This document shows positions 48,779 to 58,364 of a DNA stretch of 64,000 nt, piece by piece. Under the pieces are notes generated by a model, which made no database searches, was not told the origin of the DNA, and worked only from the letters and a program-made list of their open reading frames with translations. The stretch is from NCBI GenBank assembly GCA_024998625.1, contig JACOEL010000007.1:62001-126000 (forward strand), written 5' to 3'. A program made the translations under genes and the position numbers. How positions within the stretch are numbered: the first letter of the stretch is position 1; each line of letters starts with the position of its first letter. Source of the DNA: Nitrospira sp. (GTDB lineage Bacteria; Nitrospirota; Nitrospiria; Nitrospirales; Nitrospiraceae).

Positions 48779-49878
48779 ACATCATCATTGCGGAATCCAG
48801 CACGGCGGTCGGCGGGCAGGAACTGGCCGTTCTGCTCCACGCTGAACGTCTGTTGAAGCGCGGCCATCGCATTCGATTGGTCCTGGAGCCGCGTAGCCCC
48901 ATCATGGTCATGGCGAGAGAACGAGGGCTTCCGGTCGAACCGTTTGTCATGCGGCAATGGCGGCTACCGCTGTCGATTCTGGCCTTTCGCGCGTTGCTCA
49001 AGCGGGAGCGTCCCGAGATCGTCCACGTCAACAGTTCACGCGACAGCTGGATCGCGGCGCTGTCGTCACGCCTGCTCGATCCGCGTCCCAAGGTCATTCG
49101 CACGCGGCATATTTCGGCGCCGCTCAATAACAACGCCACTACGCAGTTGCTGTATCGTCGTCTCTTCGACATGGTCATCGTGACCGGGAGCGAACGGAAC
49201 CGGCAGGACCTCATCCATCGGGACGGACTGGCGCCGGACCGTGTCGCGTCGTTTCCCATCGGCTTGGATGTGGAGCACTTTTCGCCGGCCAAACCTCAGC
49301 ACGATATCCGGGTCGAGCTGGGGATTCCCGGCGGGCATCTGCTGGTCGGGATGATTTCCTATCTGCGGGACTATAAGGGCCACCGGTATCTTGTGGAGGC
49401 GGCCGCCAAAGTGCTGAAGCAACACCAGGGAGTGGCCTTTCTCATCGTGGGTGAAGGGCCGGAAGAGCAGAACATCCGCGCGCAGATCGAGCGTCTCGGC
49501 CTGATCGCCGATGTCCGCATGCTGGGATTCCGGGACGACCTTCTGGATGTGTTCCGGTCGTTGAATCTCTTTGTGATTCCCACGGTCGAAGGCGATACCA
49601 TTCCTCAGGTGTTGATGCAGGCCCTGGCGATCGGACTCCCGGTTGTCTCGACGACCACCGGATCGATTCCCGATGTGCTGGCCGACGGGGAGTCGGGGTT
49701 CATCGTCCCGCCGCGGGATGCCGATGCATTGGCCGACCGGATCGGCCGCCTGCTGGTCGATCCCCAGCTCCGCGCCGCGATGGGGAGACGGGGCCGCCAG
49801 ACGGTGGTGCAGTCCTATTCGATCGACCGGATGGTGGATGAGCTGGAGCATGTCTATCGGCGGGTGATCGCATCATGA
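48775..49878 (+). CDS. GT4-type glycosyltransferase
   Basis: HVNSSRDSWIAALSSRLL; LVGMISYLRDYKGHRYLVEAAAKVL; PQVLMQALAIGLPVVSTTTGSIPDVLADGESGFIVPPRD. Confidence 0.92.
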   Translation: MNIIIAESSTAVGGQELAVLLHAERLLKRGHRIRLVLEPRSPIMVMARERGLPVEPFVMRQWRLPLSILAFRALLKRERPEIVHVNSSRDSWIAALSSRLLDPRPKVIRTRHISAPLNNNATTQLLYRRLFDMVIVTGSERNRQDLIHRDGLAPDRVASFPIGLDVEHFSPAKPQHDIRVELGIPGGHLLVGMISYLRDYKGHRYLVEAAAKVLKQHQGVAFLIVGEGPEEQNIRAQIERLGLIADVRMLGFRDDLLDVFRSLNLFVIPTVEGDTIPQVLMQALAIGLPVVSTTTGSIPDVLADGESGFIVPPRDADALADRIGRLLVDPQLRAAMGRRGRQTVVQSYSIDRMVDELEHVYRRVIAS

Positions 49879-52016
49879 TGCAACGATGGGCGGAAGCCCG
49901 CGACTCGATCTGCAAAAGCGTGCTGTTCTGGTGGATCCTCTTCGTCGTGATGCAAATGGCGGAGCGGATGTTCCTGCTGCGCGACGCGTTCGAACAGGAA
50001 GCTCCCAGTCTGCCGCTGCTACTCAAGACCCTGGTCGTCGGCGTACGGGGGGATTTCATCACCGCCACCTTTGCGCTGGTGCTGGCCGGGATTGGGGCAG
50101 GGGCATGGGCTCTGCGGGGGCATGGCTGGAGCGGGATGAGACGTCTGCCCCAGCCCTTCCTCCTGTCGTTTCGATCCGGGCTGCATGTGGGGTGTGTGCT
50201 GACCGGCTTGTTGTTGTTTGTCCTGTTGTGTGTGGACATGGGGTACTACGGGTTCAACCGGCAGCATATGGACTTCGTGTTTCTCGAATATATCGGCGAC
50301 CTCTTTGCACCTGCATCGACACCCGACAGCACCAATGCGCAGGCGATGCGGCAAACCAGCGCAGAGTTAAGCGAGACCGGAAAATGGGCCGCCCGGCTGG
50401 CGCTCTTTCTGGGCATCCAGGCTGTGGCCATGGGGCTGTGGTGGTGGAGTTTTTCCTGCGCCATTGTACCCGCGCTGGCTCGCTGGCGGCCGGGCTCTGG
50501 GTTTCAGGCGAACACGGTCCTCCTGGTCGCACTGGTGGCCGGCGGAGCCGGGTTTCATCATTCCGGCCCCTACGGGATTCGGATCGCGCCGATCGGAAGC
50601 ATGGTCTATTACACGCTGGCGCAGAATCCTGTCCTCTTTGCGGCTGAGGCCCTGCGAATCGCGGTGGTATCGCGGGGGGCGATGGAACAACGGGCAAATG
50701 CCGAGGCCATGCCCTATGATGTCGCCGTTCAGACGGTGCAGCGATTGCTCGGCCCGGGGGAAGCGTTTATGGATCAGCGGTATCCCCTGGTCAGAACCAT
50801 GGCCGCCTCTTCCGACGGTGTTCGGTTACCCGGGCAGGCGAACATCCTGTTGGTGTTTCTCGAAGGATTGGATCGCCGCTATCTCGAACAGAAGTACGGC
50901 GAGATTCAGGGGACACCGTTTTTGGATCGCCTGAAGCAGGAGAGCGTCTACTTCGAGAACTTTTTCTCCAACGGCGTGCAAACTTCACGAGGACTGTTTG
51001 CGACCCTCTGTAGTGCGTTTCCGCGGCAAGGGGCCGCCGCGATGAAAACGCGGTATGCCCACGATTATCTCTGTCTGCCGTCGTTGTTACAGCGTCGGGG
51101 CTACCGCACGGAGATGGTGATCGGGCAGCATCGGGACCTGAACCGGCTTCAGTCGTTCGTGGCGCGCAATGGCTTGCAGCAGCTGATCGACGAGGGAGAT
51201 TTTCCCAAGGATGCGGAGCGGATGGGCCTCGGCATCGTGGACGGCGCCCTGTTCGCTCTCTGTTACGAACGCATCAAGCAACTCCAGGCGGAGGACAAGC
51301 CGTTTTTTCTAACGACCCTCACGTTATCGACCCACCATCCCTTCGCGGCCCCGCAGAACCATCCCGAGGTACGTCTGCTGCAGGAGCAGGTGCAGGACAA
51401 GTATGTGGGCGCCTTACGATATACGGATCACGAGTTCGAGCGGGTGTTCACCAGACTCGTTCGCGAGGGACTCCTGAGGAATACGGTCGTCGTCGTTCTG
51501 GGTGACCATGGCCGGCATGAACCGGTCGGGAGCAGCGACATCGAGCGAAAGGCAGGTCATTTTGCATCGCCGCTGTTGATCTGGATGGACGAGTCGTTGC
51601 GCACTCCGGCCACCTATCGCCCGCGGACCGTGTCGGCCATTGCCAGTCAGGTCGATGTGGCTCCGACCCTGCTGGCGCTCAACGGCATATTGCCTACCGT
51701 GGGCGCGTTCGCCGGACATGACCTGACTTGTCTGTTGGTGCGGGATTGCCTGCCCGACCAGGTGGCCTATCTCACCAGTGTCTACGACAATCTGGTCGGC
51801 CTGGCCAGCCCGGACGGGCTGTTATTGTATTCGTTCTCGACCGAGTCGTTTCAAGAGGCCACGCTCAATTTCGGAGCGCTATCCGAACACGAGCCGGGCC
51901 GGCGACGACGGTTCGCTGCTCGAGACCGGGAGTTGATGGCCTTCTACGAGGTGGCGAATGTCGCGCTCGATTCGAATCGCCTCTGGTCCTGGCGCGAGTT
52001 CGGGACACGATTATGA
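49875..52016 (+). CDS. LTA synthase/LPS phosphotransferase-like membrane sulfatase-fold protein
   Basis: N-terminal multi-TM; NILLVFLEGLDRRYLEQKYGEIQGTPFLDRLKQESVYFENFFSNGVQTSRGLFATLCSAFP; LSTHHPF; VVVLGDHGRHEPVG. Confidence 0.9.
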   Translation: MMQRWAEARDSICKSVLFWWILFVVMQMAERMFLLRDAFEQEAPSLPLLLKTLVVGVRGDFITATFALVLAGIGAGAWALRGHGWSGMRRLPQPFLLSFRSGLHVGCVLTGLLLFVLLCVDMGYYGFNRQHMDFVFLEYIGDLFAPASTPDSTNAQAMRQTSAELSETGKWAARLALFLGIQAVAMGLWWWSFSCAIVPALARWRPGSGFQANTVLLVALVAGGAGFHHSGPYGIRIAPIGSMVYYTLAQNPVLFAAEALRIAVVSRGAMEQRANAEAMPYDVAVQTVQRLLGPGEAFMDQRYPLVRTMAASSDGVRLPGQANILLVFLEGLDRRYLEQKYGEIQGTPFLDRLKQESVYFENFFSNGVQTSRGLFATLCSAFPRQGAAAMKTRYAHDYLCLPSLLQRRGYRTEMVIGQHRDLNRLQSFVARNGLQQLIDEGDFPKDAERMGLGIVDGALFALCYERIKQLQAEDKPFFLTTLTLSTHHPFAAPQNHPEVRLLQEQVQDKYVGALRYTDHEFERVFTRLVREGLLRNTVVVVLGDHGRHEPVGSSDIERKAGHFASPLLIWMDESLRTPATYRPRTVSAIASQVDVAPTLLALNGILPTVGAFAGHDLTCLLVRDCLPDQVAYLTSVYDNLVGLASPDGLLLYSFSTESFQEATLNFGALSEHEPGRRRRFAARDRELMAFYEVANVALDSNRLWSWREFGTRL

Positions 52017-52068
52017 TCGTGCGGGACACAATTTCTTATTCGTAGTTGTTCGATAAGGACCTGCTGCT

Positions 52069-52872
52069 GTGAATCACATTCCGGTGTCGGCCGTGGTCAT
52101 CGCCTACAATGACGAGCCCAACATGCGGGCTTGTCTGGAGTCCATCACCTGGGCGGATGAAATTATCGTGGTGGATTCTCACAGTACCGACGCCACTGAG
52201 CGGATCAGCCGGGAATTCACCGATCAGGTCTACCAGCATGACTTTCACGGGTTCGGACGCTTGCGGAACGAAGCCCTGACCCATGCCAGGCACGACTGGG
52301 TGTTCAGCCTGGATACCGATGAACGGGCGACGCCGGAGTTACACGACGAGATCCGGCGTGTGCTGGCTGCGGGCCCGGAGGCCGATGCCTACTTCGTTCC
52401 CCGCAAGAATTATTTTCTCGGGCGATGGATCAAACATTGCGGATGGTTTCCGGACTACCGGCAGCCGCAGTTGTTTCGCAAGAGCCGGCTGCGTTATCGG
52501 GAGGAACTCGTCCATGAAAGTTTTGATCTGGACGGGAAAATCGGCTACTTGACGGCCGCTGCGCTGCAGTACCCCTTCCGGGATATCGACCATTACTTAG
52601 CGAAGCAGGAGCGCTATTCCGATCTCATGGCACGGCGCATGGTCGAGCAGGGGCGTGCATTCTCCCCGCATCAGCTGGTCTCCCATCCCTGTTTTACCTT
52701 TCTCAAAATGTATGTCGGGCGGAAAGGGTGCTTGGACGGGGTGCCCGGACTCATCTTGTCCGGACTCTATGCCTACTATACGTTCATCAAGTACGCGCGT
52801 TTCTGGGAGCTGCAGTCCCGGGTGCCGGCTGAAGGCAGCCGGGCGGCGCCGGTCAAGCAGGACGAAGCGTGA
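52069..52872 (+). CDS. GT2 glycosyltransferase, WaaE/KdtX-like (copy 1)
   Basis: VSAVVIAYNDEPNMRACLESITWADEIIVVDSHSTDATERI; HDWVFSLDTDERATPEL; PRKNYFLGRWIKHCGWFPDYRQPQLFRKSRLRY. Confidence 0.9.
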   Translation: MNHIPVSAVVIAYNDEPNMRACLESITWADEIIVVDSHSTDATERISREFTDQVYQHDFHGFGRLRNEALTHARHDWVFSLDTDERATPELHDEIRRVLAAGPEADAYFVPRKNYFLGRWIKHCGWFPDYRQPQLFRKSRLRYREELVHESFDLDGKIGYLTAAALQYPFRDIDHYLAKQERYSDLMARRMVEQGRAFSPHQLVSHPCFTFLKMYVGRKGCLDGVPGLILSGLYAYYTFIKYARFWELQSRVPAEGSRAAPVKQDEA

Positions 52873-53666
52873 CGGTCACCGACGATGGAGCCAGACGCAG
52901 AACCATGACGATTGCGGCGGTAGTCATCACCAAAGATGAAGAAAAGAATATTGCCGACTGTCTCGAGTCCCTGCGCTGGGCCGACGAACTGATCGTCGTG
53001 GATGCGGAAAGCCGGGACCGGACGGTGGAGCTGGCAAAGCAGTACACCCCGAACGTGTTTGTCCGCCCCTGGCCAGGGTATGGCCCGCAAAAAAACTTCG
53101 GCATCGAGCAGGCCGCTGCGGAGTGGATTCTCGTGGTGGATGCCGACGAGCGTGTGACCGGGGGATTGCGGAGGGAAATCGAAGCGTTACTGGCGACGGC
53201 TCCGGCTGCCGACATCGGAGGGTATGAGATTCCCCGGCGGAATTTTTTCTACGGGAAATGGATTCAAGGCGGCGGGCTCTATCCGGACTATCAGCTGCGG
53301 CTGTTCCGAAACACCGCCGGCCGGTACGACGACGTGACGCTGCACGAAAACTTCACGCTCAGCGGGCGTCGGGAGCGGCTTCGGGAGCCTTTCGATCACT
53401 ACAGCATGCCCAGCGTCAACCATCACATCCGCAAGATGATGCGGTATACGACGCTCGGTGCCGATGAGAAACTCAAGCGGGTCACCCATATCAGCGGCTG
53501 GGTCATTGCTACGCACCATCTGGGTACGATCCTCAAAACCCTGTTCTCGCGCGGCGGGTATCGCGACGGGGTGCACGGATTGGTGGTGGCGATGTTTGCC
53601 GGCCTCCACACGTTCGTCAAATATGCCAAGGCCTGGGAGCGTGTGAACGTAAGGCGGGACGCATGA
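52869..53666 (+). CDS. GT2 glycosyltransferase, WaaE/KdtX-like (copy 2)
   Basis: IAAVVITKDEEKNIADCLESLRWADELIVVDAESRDRTVELAKQY; EWILVVDADERVTGGLRREI; PRRNFFYGKWIQGGGLYPDYQLRLFRNTAGRY. Confidence 0.9.
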   Translation: MTVTDDGARRRTMTIAAVVITKDEEKNIADCLESLRWADELIVVDAESRDRTVELAKQYTPNVFVRPWPGYGPQKNFGIEQAAAEWILVVDADERVTGGLRREIEALLATAPAADIGGYEIPRRNFFYGKWIQGGGLYPDYQLRLFRNTAGRYDDVTLHENFTLSGRRERLREPFDHYSMPSVNHHIRKMMRYTTLGADEKLKRVTHISGWVIATHHLGTILKTLFSRGGYRDGVHGLVVAMFAGLHTFVKYAKAWERVNVRRDA

Positions 53667-53715
53667 TCGATCCATCCCTGCCCGGCATGAACCTGGCGGA
53701 GGTCCTGTTTCCCTG

Positions 53716-54819
53716 ATGCGTATCGGGATCGACGCGGCGTCAATCGTGGGGGACAAGGGCGGCGTCGGCTGGCATACCTATCACCTGCTACGATCGCTGC
53801 TGGCCTTGGATGAGCAAGTCGAGTATGTCGGATATCTCCGTCCCGGATCCCTGCATGCGGGCCGGCTCGAAGGCTGGCCGGTGCACGAGCGTATGCGGTG
53901 GGTGGAAACGCCGCGGTGGCTGATGCCATGGCGGGGCGCCTGGGATGAGCTCGATCTCTATCACGGCCCCAACTTCAAGATGCATACGAGGGGACGATCC
54001 GGCGGAATCGTCACCATCCATGATCTGTGGCTGGCCAGGCATCCGGAATATTCGCGGAAGCTGTTGGGTCAGGCCGGCTCATCCCGGCGAGCGATAGCCA
54101 CGGCCAACCGGGCGCGACGGGTCGTAACGGTGTCGGAGTTTTCGGCCCGTGAGATAGAAGCCTTGTATGGAATTCCGCGAGACCGGGTGGTCGTCATCCA
54201 TAACGGCGTGACCGAGGAATTCTCTCCTGTGCAGGATGAGCAGGCGATGCCGGCGTTGATGAAGCGGTGGGCGATTCCATCCGCCGGATTTATTCTGTTC
54301 GTCGGCGGGGCCGATCCAAGAAAGAATCACCGTGGTTTTCTGCAGGCCGTGGCGCAGTCGCGTTCACAGCTTGGGGGGCGGGTCATTGTGCTCGTGGGGG
54401 ATGCGGAGCACCCGCAGGGAAGCTACCTCGCGACGGCCCGGTCGCTCGGGTTGGGGCAGGACGTGCGTTGCACCGGTCGTCTCAATCGCGAAGAGCTGCG
54501 CCGGCTCTACTCCTTCGCCGACGTGTTTGTCTTTCCGTCGCTCTATGAGGGATTCGGCATGCCGGTCCTGGAGGCGATGGCCTGCGGCGCGCCGACGATT
54601 ACCTCGTTGACGTCGTCGCTTCCGGAAGTGGCAGGGGATGCGGCGGTGCTGGTGGATCCGGAGGATGCCGGGGCGTTAGGAACGGCGATGGTAAACGTAT
54701 TGTCCGATCAGGGGCTGCGACAACAGCTTCGGGGTCGTGGGTTTGAGCGGGCGCGACTCTTTACCTGGCAGCGCGCGGCGTTGCGTACCAGTGCCCTGTA
54801 TCGTGAACTCTGTGCTTGA
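53716..54819 (+). CDS. GT4-type glycosyltransferase
   Basis: [99 protein letters not shown]. Confidence 0.93.
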   Translation: MRIGIDAASIVGDKGGVGWHTYHLLRSLLALDEQVEYVGYLRPGSLHAGRLEGWPVHERMRWVETPRWLMPWRGAWDELDLYHGPNFKMHTRGRSGGIVTIHDLWLARHPEYSRKLLGQAGSSRRAIATANRARRVVTVSEFSAREIEALYGIPRDRVVVIHNGVTEEFSPVQDEQAMPALMKRWAIPSAGFILFVGGADPRKNHRGFLQAVAQSRSQLGGRVIVLVGDAEHPQGSYLATARSLGLGQDVRCTGRLNREELRRLYSFADVFVFPSLYEGFGMPVLEAMACGAPTITSLTSSLPEVAGDAAVLVDPEDAGALGTAMVNVLSDQGLRQQLRGRGFERARLFTWQRAALRTSALYRELCA

Positions 54820-54820
54820 G

Positions 54821-54845
54821 GCAGGCTGTTGAAAAAGCCCGTCCG
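54821..54845 (+). repeat. Partial/degenerate copy of the intergenic repeat terminus
   Basis: gcaggctgttgaaaaagcccgtccg immediately after the TGA of the upstream gene; resembles ends of copies 1 and 2. Confidence 0.45.
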
Positions 54846-55087
54846 CGTCGTGGTCAAGGTCTGTGAATCGTGACGCGTATCTCGGAGGGGATAGGAGCTA
54901 CAGCGTATGGTTGAGAGCGGGAAGAGGAGGGTTGTGGTGCTGGCTCCTGCGATGAGCTATAGGCCATAAGCTCATGTATCCGGACGAGAGACGAACGACG
55001 CTTCACGAGCGACGGACGGATGTGCGATCCTCGACGTTGTCCTAAGTTACAGGAGCTGTGGTGCAACAATCTGCTAGAGTCGGCGGT

Positions 55088-56134
55088 ATGACGGATCTTC
55101 AGAACATTCTGCTCATCAAGTTGCGGCATATCGGTGATGTGCTCCTATCGACGCCGGTATTACACGGGTTGCGAACCGCTTTTCCCCAGGCGCGGCTGAC
55201 GATGCTGGTCAATCGTGGAACAGAAGGGGTGTTAGCGCACAACCCGGATGTGAACGAGGTGTTATGTCTCGAGAAGGGCTCCTGGAAGGCCCAGATGAAG
55301 TTCGTGCAGATGCTGCGTCGGCGAGGTTTTGACGGCGTCGTCGATCTGACCGATGGGGACCGCTCGGCCGTCATCAGTCTGGCGACCGGTGCTGCCGTCC
55401 GTATTGGGTTCAATGCGGAACATCGCTGGCGCGGGCTCTTGTACAGCCAGGTGACCAAACCACGCCCGATGGATCAGCACCGAGTGGACTATGACCTCTG
55501 CACCTTGAGGGCTCTGGGGCTCGACCCGAAGCCGGGCACGCCCGTTTTGTACCCGTCGCCGACGGATGAGCAGGTGGTGGAGACCTGGATGCAGGAGGCC
55601 GGTCTGTTGTTTGCACAGGCCTCGCCCTTGTTGGTGCTGTTGCAACCGGGGGCGCGTTACTCGCTGAAAGTCTGGCCGCATGAACGGTTTGCGCAGCTGG
55701 CCGATCGTCTCGCCGACAAGTTTGCCTGCCGGATTCTCCTGGGCGGCGACCAGCGTGAACGCGAGGTTGCCGAGCAGGTCGCCCGCAAGACGCACTGTGC
55801 GCCCACTGTGGTCGCGGGGAAGTTTTCGCTCCTGCAGTTCGCCGCCTTGGTGAAACGTTGTGCGCTGTTCGTCGGAAACGACGGCGGCGCCATGCATATT
55901 GCCGCAACGATGAGAACGCCGGTCGTGGCTATTTTCGGGCCGACGTATCCGCAACGGTGGGGACCGCGCGGTGGCCCGGCGCAGGTGATCTACAAAGGCT
56001 TGGATTGCCGGGCCTGTTATCATCCGACCTGCTTGCGCGGCGATGACAGTTGCATGCAGCAGATCACGGTGGATGAGGTGTTTACGGCGGCCAGCCGGAT
56101 GTTGGAACGTGCGCCGGTGAGGACAGAGGCATGA
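55088..56134 (+). CDS. GT9 heptosyltransferase (WaaQ/heptosyltransferase III-like)
   Basis: NILLIKLRHIGDVLLSTPVLHGLRTAFPQARLTMLVNRGTEGVLAHNPDV; NDGGAMHIAATMRTPVVAIFGPTYPQRWGPRGG. Confidence 0.92.
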   Translation: MTDLQNILLIKLRHIGDVLLSTPVLHGLRTAFPQARLTMLVNRGTEGVLAHNPDVNEVLCLEKGSWKAQMKFVQMLRRRGFDGVVDLTDGDRSAVISLATGAAVRIGFNAEHRWRGLLYSQVTKPRPMDQHRVDYDLCTLRALGLDPKPGTPVLYPSPTDEQVVETWMQEAGLLFAQASPLLVLLQPGARYSLKVWPHERFAQLADRLADKFACRILLGGDQREREVAEQVARKTHCAPTVVAGKFSLLQFAALVKRCALFVGNDGGAMHIAATMRTPVVAIFGPTYPQRWGPRGGPAQVIYKGLDCRACYHPTCLRGDDSCMQQITVDEVFTAASRMLERAPVRTEA

Positions 56135-57030
56135 GCGACGAATTGGTGAGCGTGGTCATTCCGGTATTTAACGGCGCGCCGTTTGTCGCCAAGGCCGTGG
56201 CCAGCGTGCGGGCGCAGGGGCACAGTGCCGTGGAAATCCTCGTGGTGGATGACGGATCGACCGACGGGACGCAGGAGGTGTTGAAGCGCCTTGCGGAGAG
56301 CGACGGCATTCGATGGTTTCAGCGCAGCCACGGCGGCCCGGCCCGTTCCCGCAATTACGGCATCGCCGCCGCGCAAGGGCAATTCATCGCGCTGCTGGAT
56401 TGCGATGATGAATGGTTGCCGGACAAACTGGCCGCTCAGTTGGCTGTCATGCGTGCCAGGCCGGATGTGGGGTTGGTCCATACGGACTTCGAGGTGCGCT
56501 TTGAAGACGGCACGCTGGAAGAGCGTGTGTCGGCACGATCGAGCCGTGAGCCGATGGTGCAGGCGTTTGCCGGCGGTCATGTCGCGCTGCCGTCCACACT
56601 CCTGATCCGGAAAGCGGTGCTCGATCAAATCGGGAGCCTGGACCCTGAACTGTACGGGTCGGAAGATTCCGATCTCACGATCCGGCTGTTTCGGGTGACC
56701 AGGTTCGAGTGCATCGATGAGGTGTTGGTGCACAAGCTCCAGCGGGGGCACGGCTATCGAGACATGGCTTTCGATGAGCAGACCCATCGCGAGCGCGTTC
56801 TCGCCAGTCGAGATCGCTTTCTCATGCGCCTGGAGGGGTTCGCTCCCTTGACGGCGGCGCAACGCGCCGCGTTGGATCGGGAATGGGCGAATTATTTTCT
56901 TTTAAAAGGGGCGGCCGCAGAACGGGCCGGCCGGTGTAAAGAGGCGCGGAGACACTATTGGGATGCGATCTGTAAGGCACCGGCACGCATTCGATGTTAT
57001 ACGCGTTGGCTTCGCACCCTGAAGCCCTAG
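56131..57030 (+). CDS. GT2 glycosyltransferase
   Basis: VSVVIPVFNGAPFVAKAVASVRAQGHSAVEILVVDDGSTDGTQEVL; ARSRNYGIAAAQGQFIALLDCDDEWLPDKLAAQL. Confidence 0.93.
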   Translation: MSDELVSVVIPVFNGAPFVAKAVASVRAQGHSAVEILVVDDGSTDGTQEVLKRLAESDGIRWFQRSHGGPARSRNYGIAAAQGQFIALLDCDDEWLPDKLAAQLAVMRARPDVGLVHTDFEVRFEDGTLEERVSARSSREPMVQAFAGGHVALPSTLLIRKAVLDQIGSLDPELYGSEDSDLTIRLFRVTRFECIDEVLVHKLQRGHGYRDMAFDEQTHRERVLASRDRFLMRLEGFAPLTAAQRAALDREWANYFLLKGAAAERAGRCKEARRHYWDAICKAPARIRCYTRWLRTLKP

Positions 57031-57081
57031 CCCGGACTCTTCATGAACGCCTCGCGACGGTATTCATGAAGAGTCCGGGCT
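57029..57081 (+). repeat. Perfect 19-bp inverted repeat with 15-nt loop
   Basis: AGCCCGGACTCTTCATGAA (57029-57047) and TTCATGAAGAGTCCGGGCT (57063-57081); left arm overlaps TAG stop of upstream gene. Confidence 0.95.
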
Positions 57082-57139
57082 CGCGCAACCGATGCGGGCC
57101 TCCCGCTGAGCGCCTCGAAACACAATCGCCAAAGGATCT

Positions 57140-58195
57140 ATGGAAACCGTCAGCTGCGACCTGTGTGGAGAGGCTTCGGCCACTCCTGTCTTCAGCCAAT
57201 ACGATCTTGCCCACCGTGTCACCGATGACCTATTTACGGTGGTGCGTTGTCGAGGCTGCCGCCTGTTATTCTTGAATCCTCGTCCCACTCGTGAGGAGAT
57301 CGGTCGCTACTATCCTGCCACCTATTACCCCGACGCTGCGCCCAGTCAGGCCGGTGATCTCCGCCGGGCTGTCAAGCGATGGTCCGGGAAAATCCGGCGG
57401 TGGATCGCTCAGGATTTTTATGGCTATCCGGCGCCGGAATCGGTCCGCCGCTGGCAATGGTTGCGCCGGCTCCTCATATGGCCTGAGTTCCTCTGGCGCC
57501 GCTGGCGTGGTCGCGGCCTGCTGCCCTGGGCCGGTCGAGGCCGGGCCTTGGATGTCGGTTGCGGTGCGGGCAACAATCTGGTGTCGCTGCAGGAACAAGG
57601 TTGGGATGTGTCCGGAGTAGATGCCAGCGCTGTGGCCGTGGAGCGGGCGCGGGCCCGTTTCGGTGATCGGGTCCGCCTCAGTGATTTGAGATCGATGGCC
57701 TATCCGGACCGAACCTTTGATACGGTTCTGTTCAGTCATGTGCTGGAGCATGTGCATGGTCCATTGCCTCTTCTGGAAGAGGTGTGGCGCATTTTGGATT
57801 GGGAGGGCCGGGTCGTCATCCTCTGCCCCAACGCCGGCAGCCTGGAGGCGAAACTCTTTGGACGATGGTGGTTTCCCTGGGAATTGCCGCGCCATCTGTT
57901 CCACTATGAGAAGGCGACGCTTATGCGGGTGTTGGAAGCGGCCGGTTTCCATATCGAGTCGGTCAGCACCGGCTTGGGCTCGCTCTACTTTATGGCGAGC
58001 CTGGCTCGGGTATGGGAACAGCGGTTCGGGCGAGTGGTGCCCGGTCGTCGATTCATCGAGAAAGTGTTCGTCCGCCCTTTCTGTTTCTGTGTCGGGCATC
58101 TGGGGTACGGAACTGAGTTGAAGGTCTATGCCAGGAAAGATCGGCACGGGCTCGCTGAGCCTGGCAGGCTGCGGAAAAACTCATTTTTTGCGTAA
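57140..58195 (+). CDS. Class I SAM methyltransferase with N-terminal Cys-rich motif
   Basis: CDLCGEASATPVF...VVRCRGCRLLFLNPRPTREEIGRYY; ALDVGCGAGNNLVSLQEQGWDVSGVDASAVAVERA; FDTVLFSHVLEHVHGPLPLLEEVWRIL. Confidence 0.92.
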   Translation: METVSCDLCGEASATPVFSQYDLAHRVTDDLFTVVRCRGCRLLFLNPRPTREEIGRYYPATYYPDAAPSQAGDLRRAVKRWSGKIRRWIAQDFYGYPAPESVRRWQWLRRLLIWPEFLWRRWRGRGLLPWAGRGRALDVGCGAGNNLVSLQEQGWDVSGVDASAVAVERARARFGDRVRLSDLRSMAYPDRTFDTVLFSHVLEHVHGPLPLLEEVWRILDWEGRVVILCPNAGSLEAKLFGRWWFPWELPRHLFHYEKATLMRVLEAAGFHIESVSTGLGSLYFMASLARVWEQRFGRVVPGRRFIEKVFVRPFCFCVGHLGYGTELKVYARKDRHGLAEPGRLRKNSFFA

Positions 58196-58364
58196 TACGT
58201 CGCGATCAACCCACATGCCGTGTAGGCAGCAGAATCACCACCGGATGCGCAAAAAGGCCGTCCAGCAAGGCCGCAGCGAGCGAAGAAGCGAAGCGTACTC
58301 GAGCCGTACGGTGAGCTTCTGAGCGATGCGAGAACGCCGCTAGCAGACGATTTCCGCATCCTGC
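58164..58364 (+). repeat. MITE-like intergenic repeat, copy 2
   Basis: gcaggctgcggaaaaac ... caaaaaggccgtccagcaaggccgcagc ... cgtactcgagccgtacggtgagc ... gatgcgagaacgccgctagcag ... ccgcatcctgc; matches copy 1 in order, orientation and length. Confidence 0.85.
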
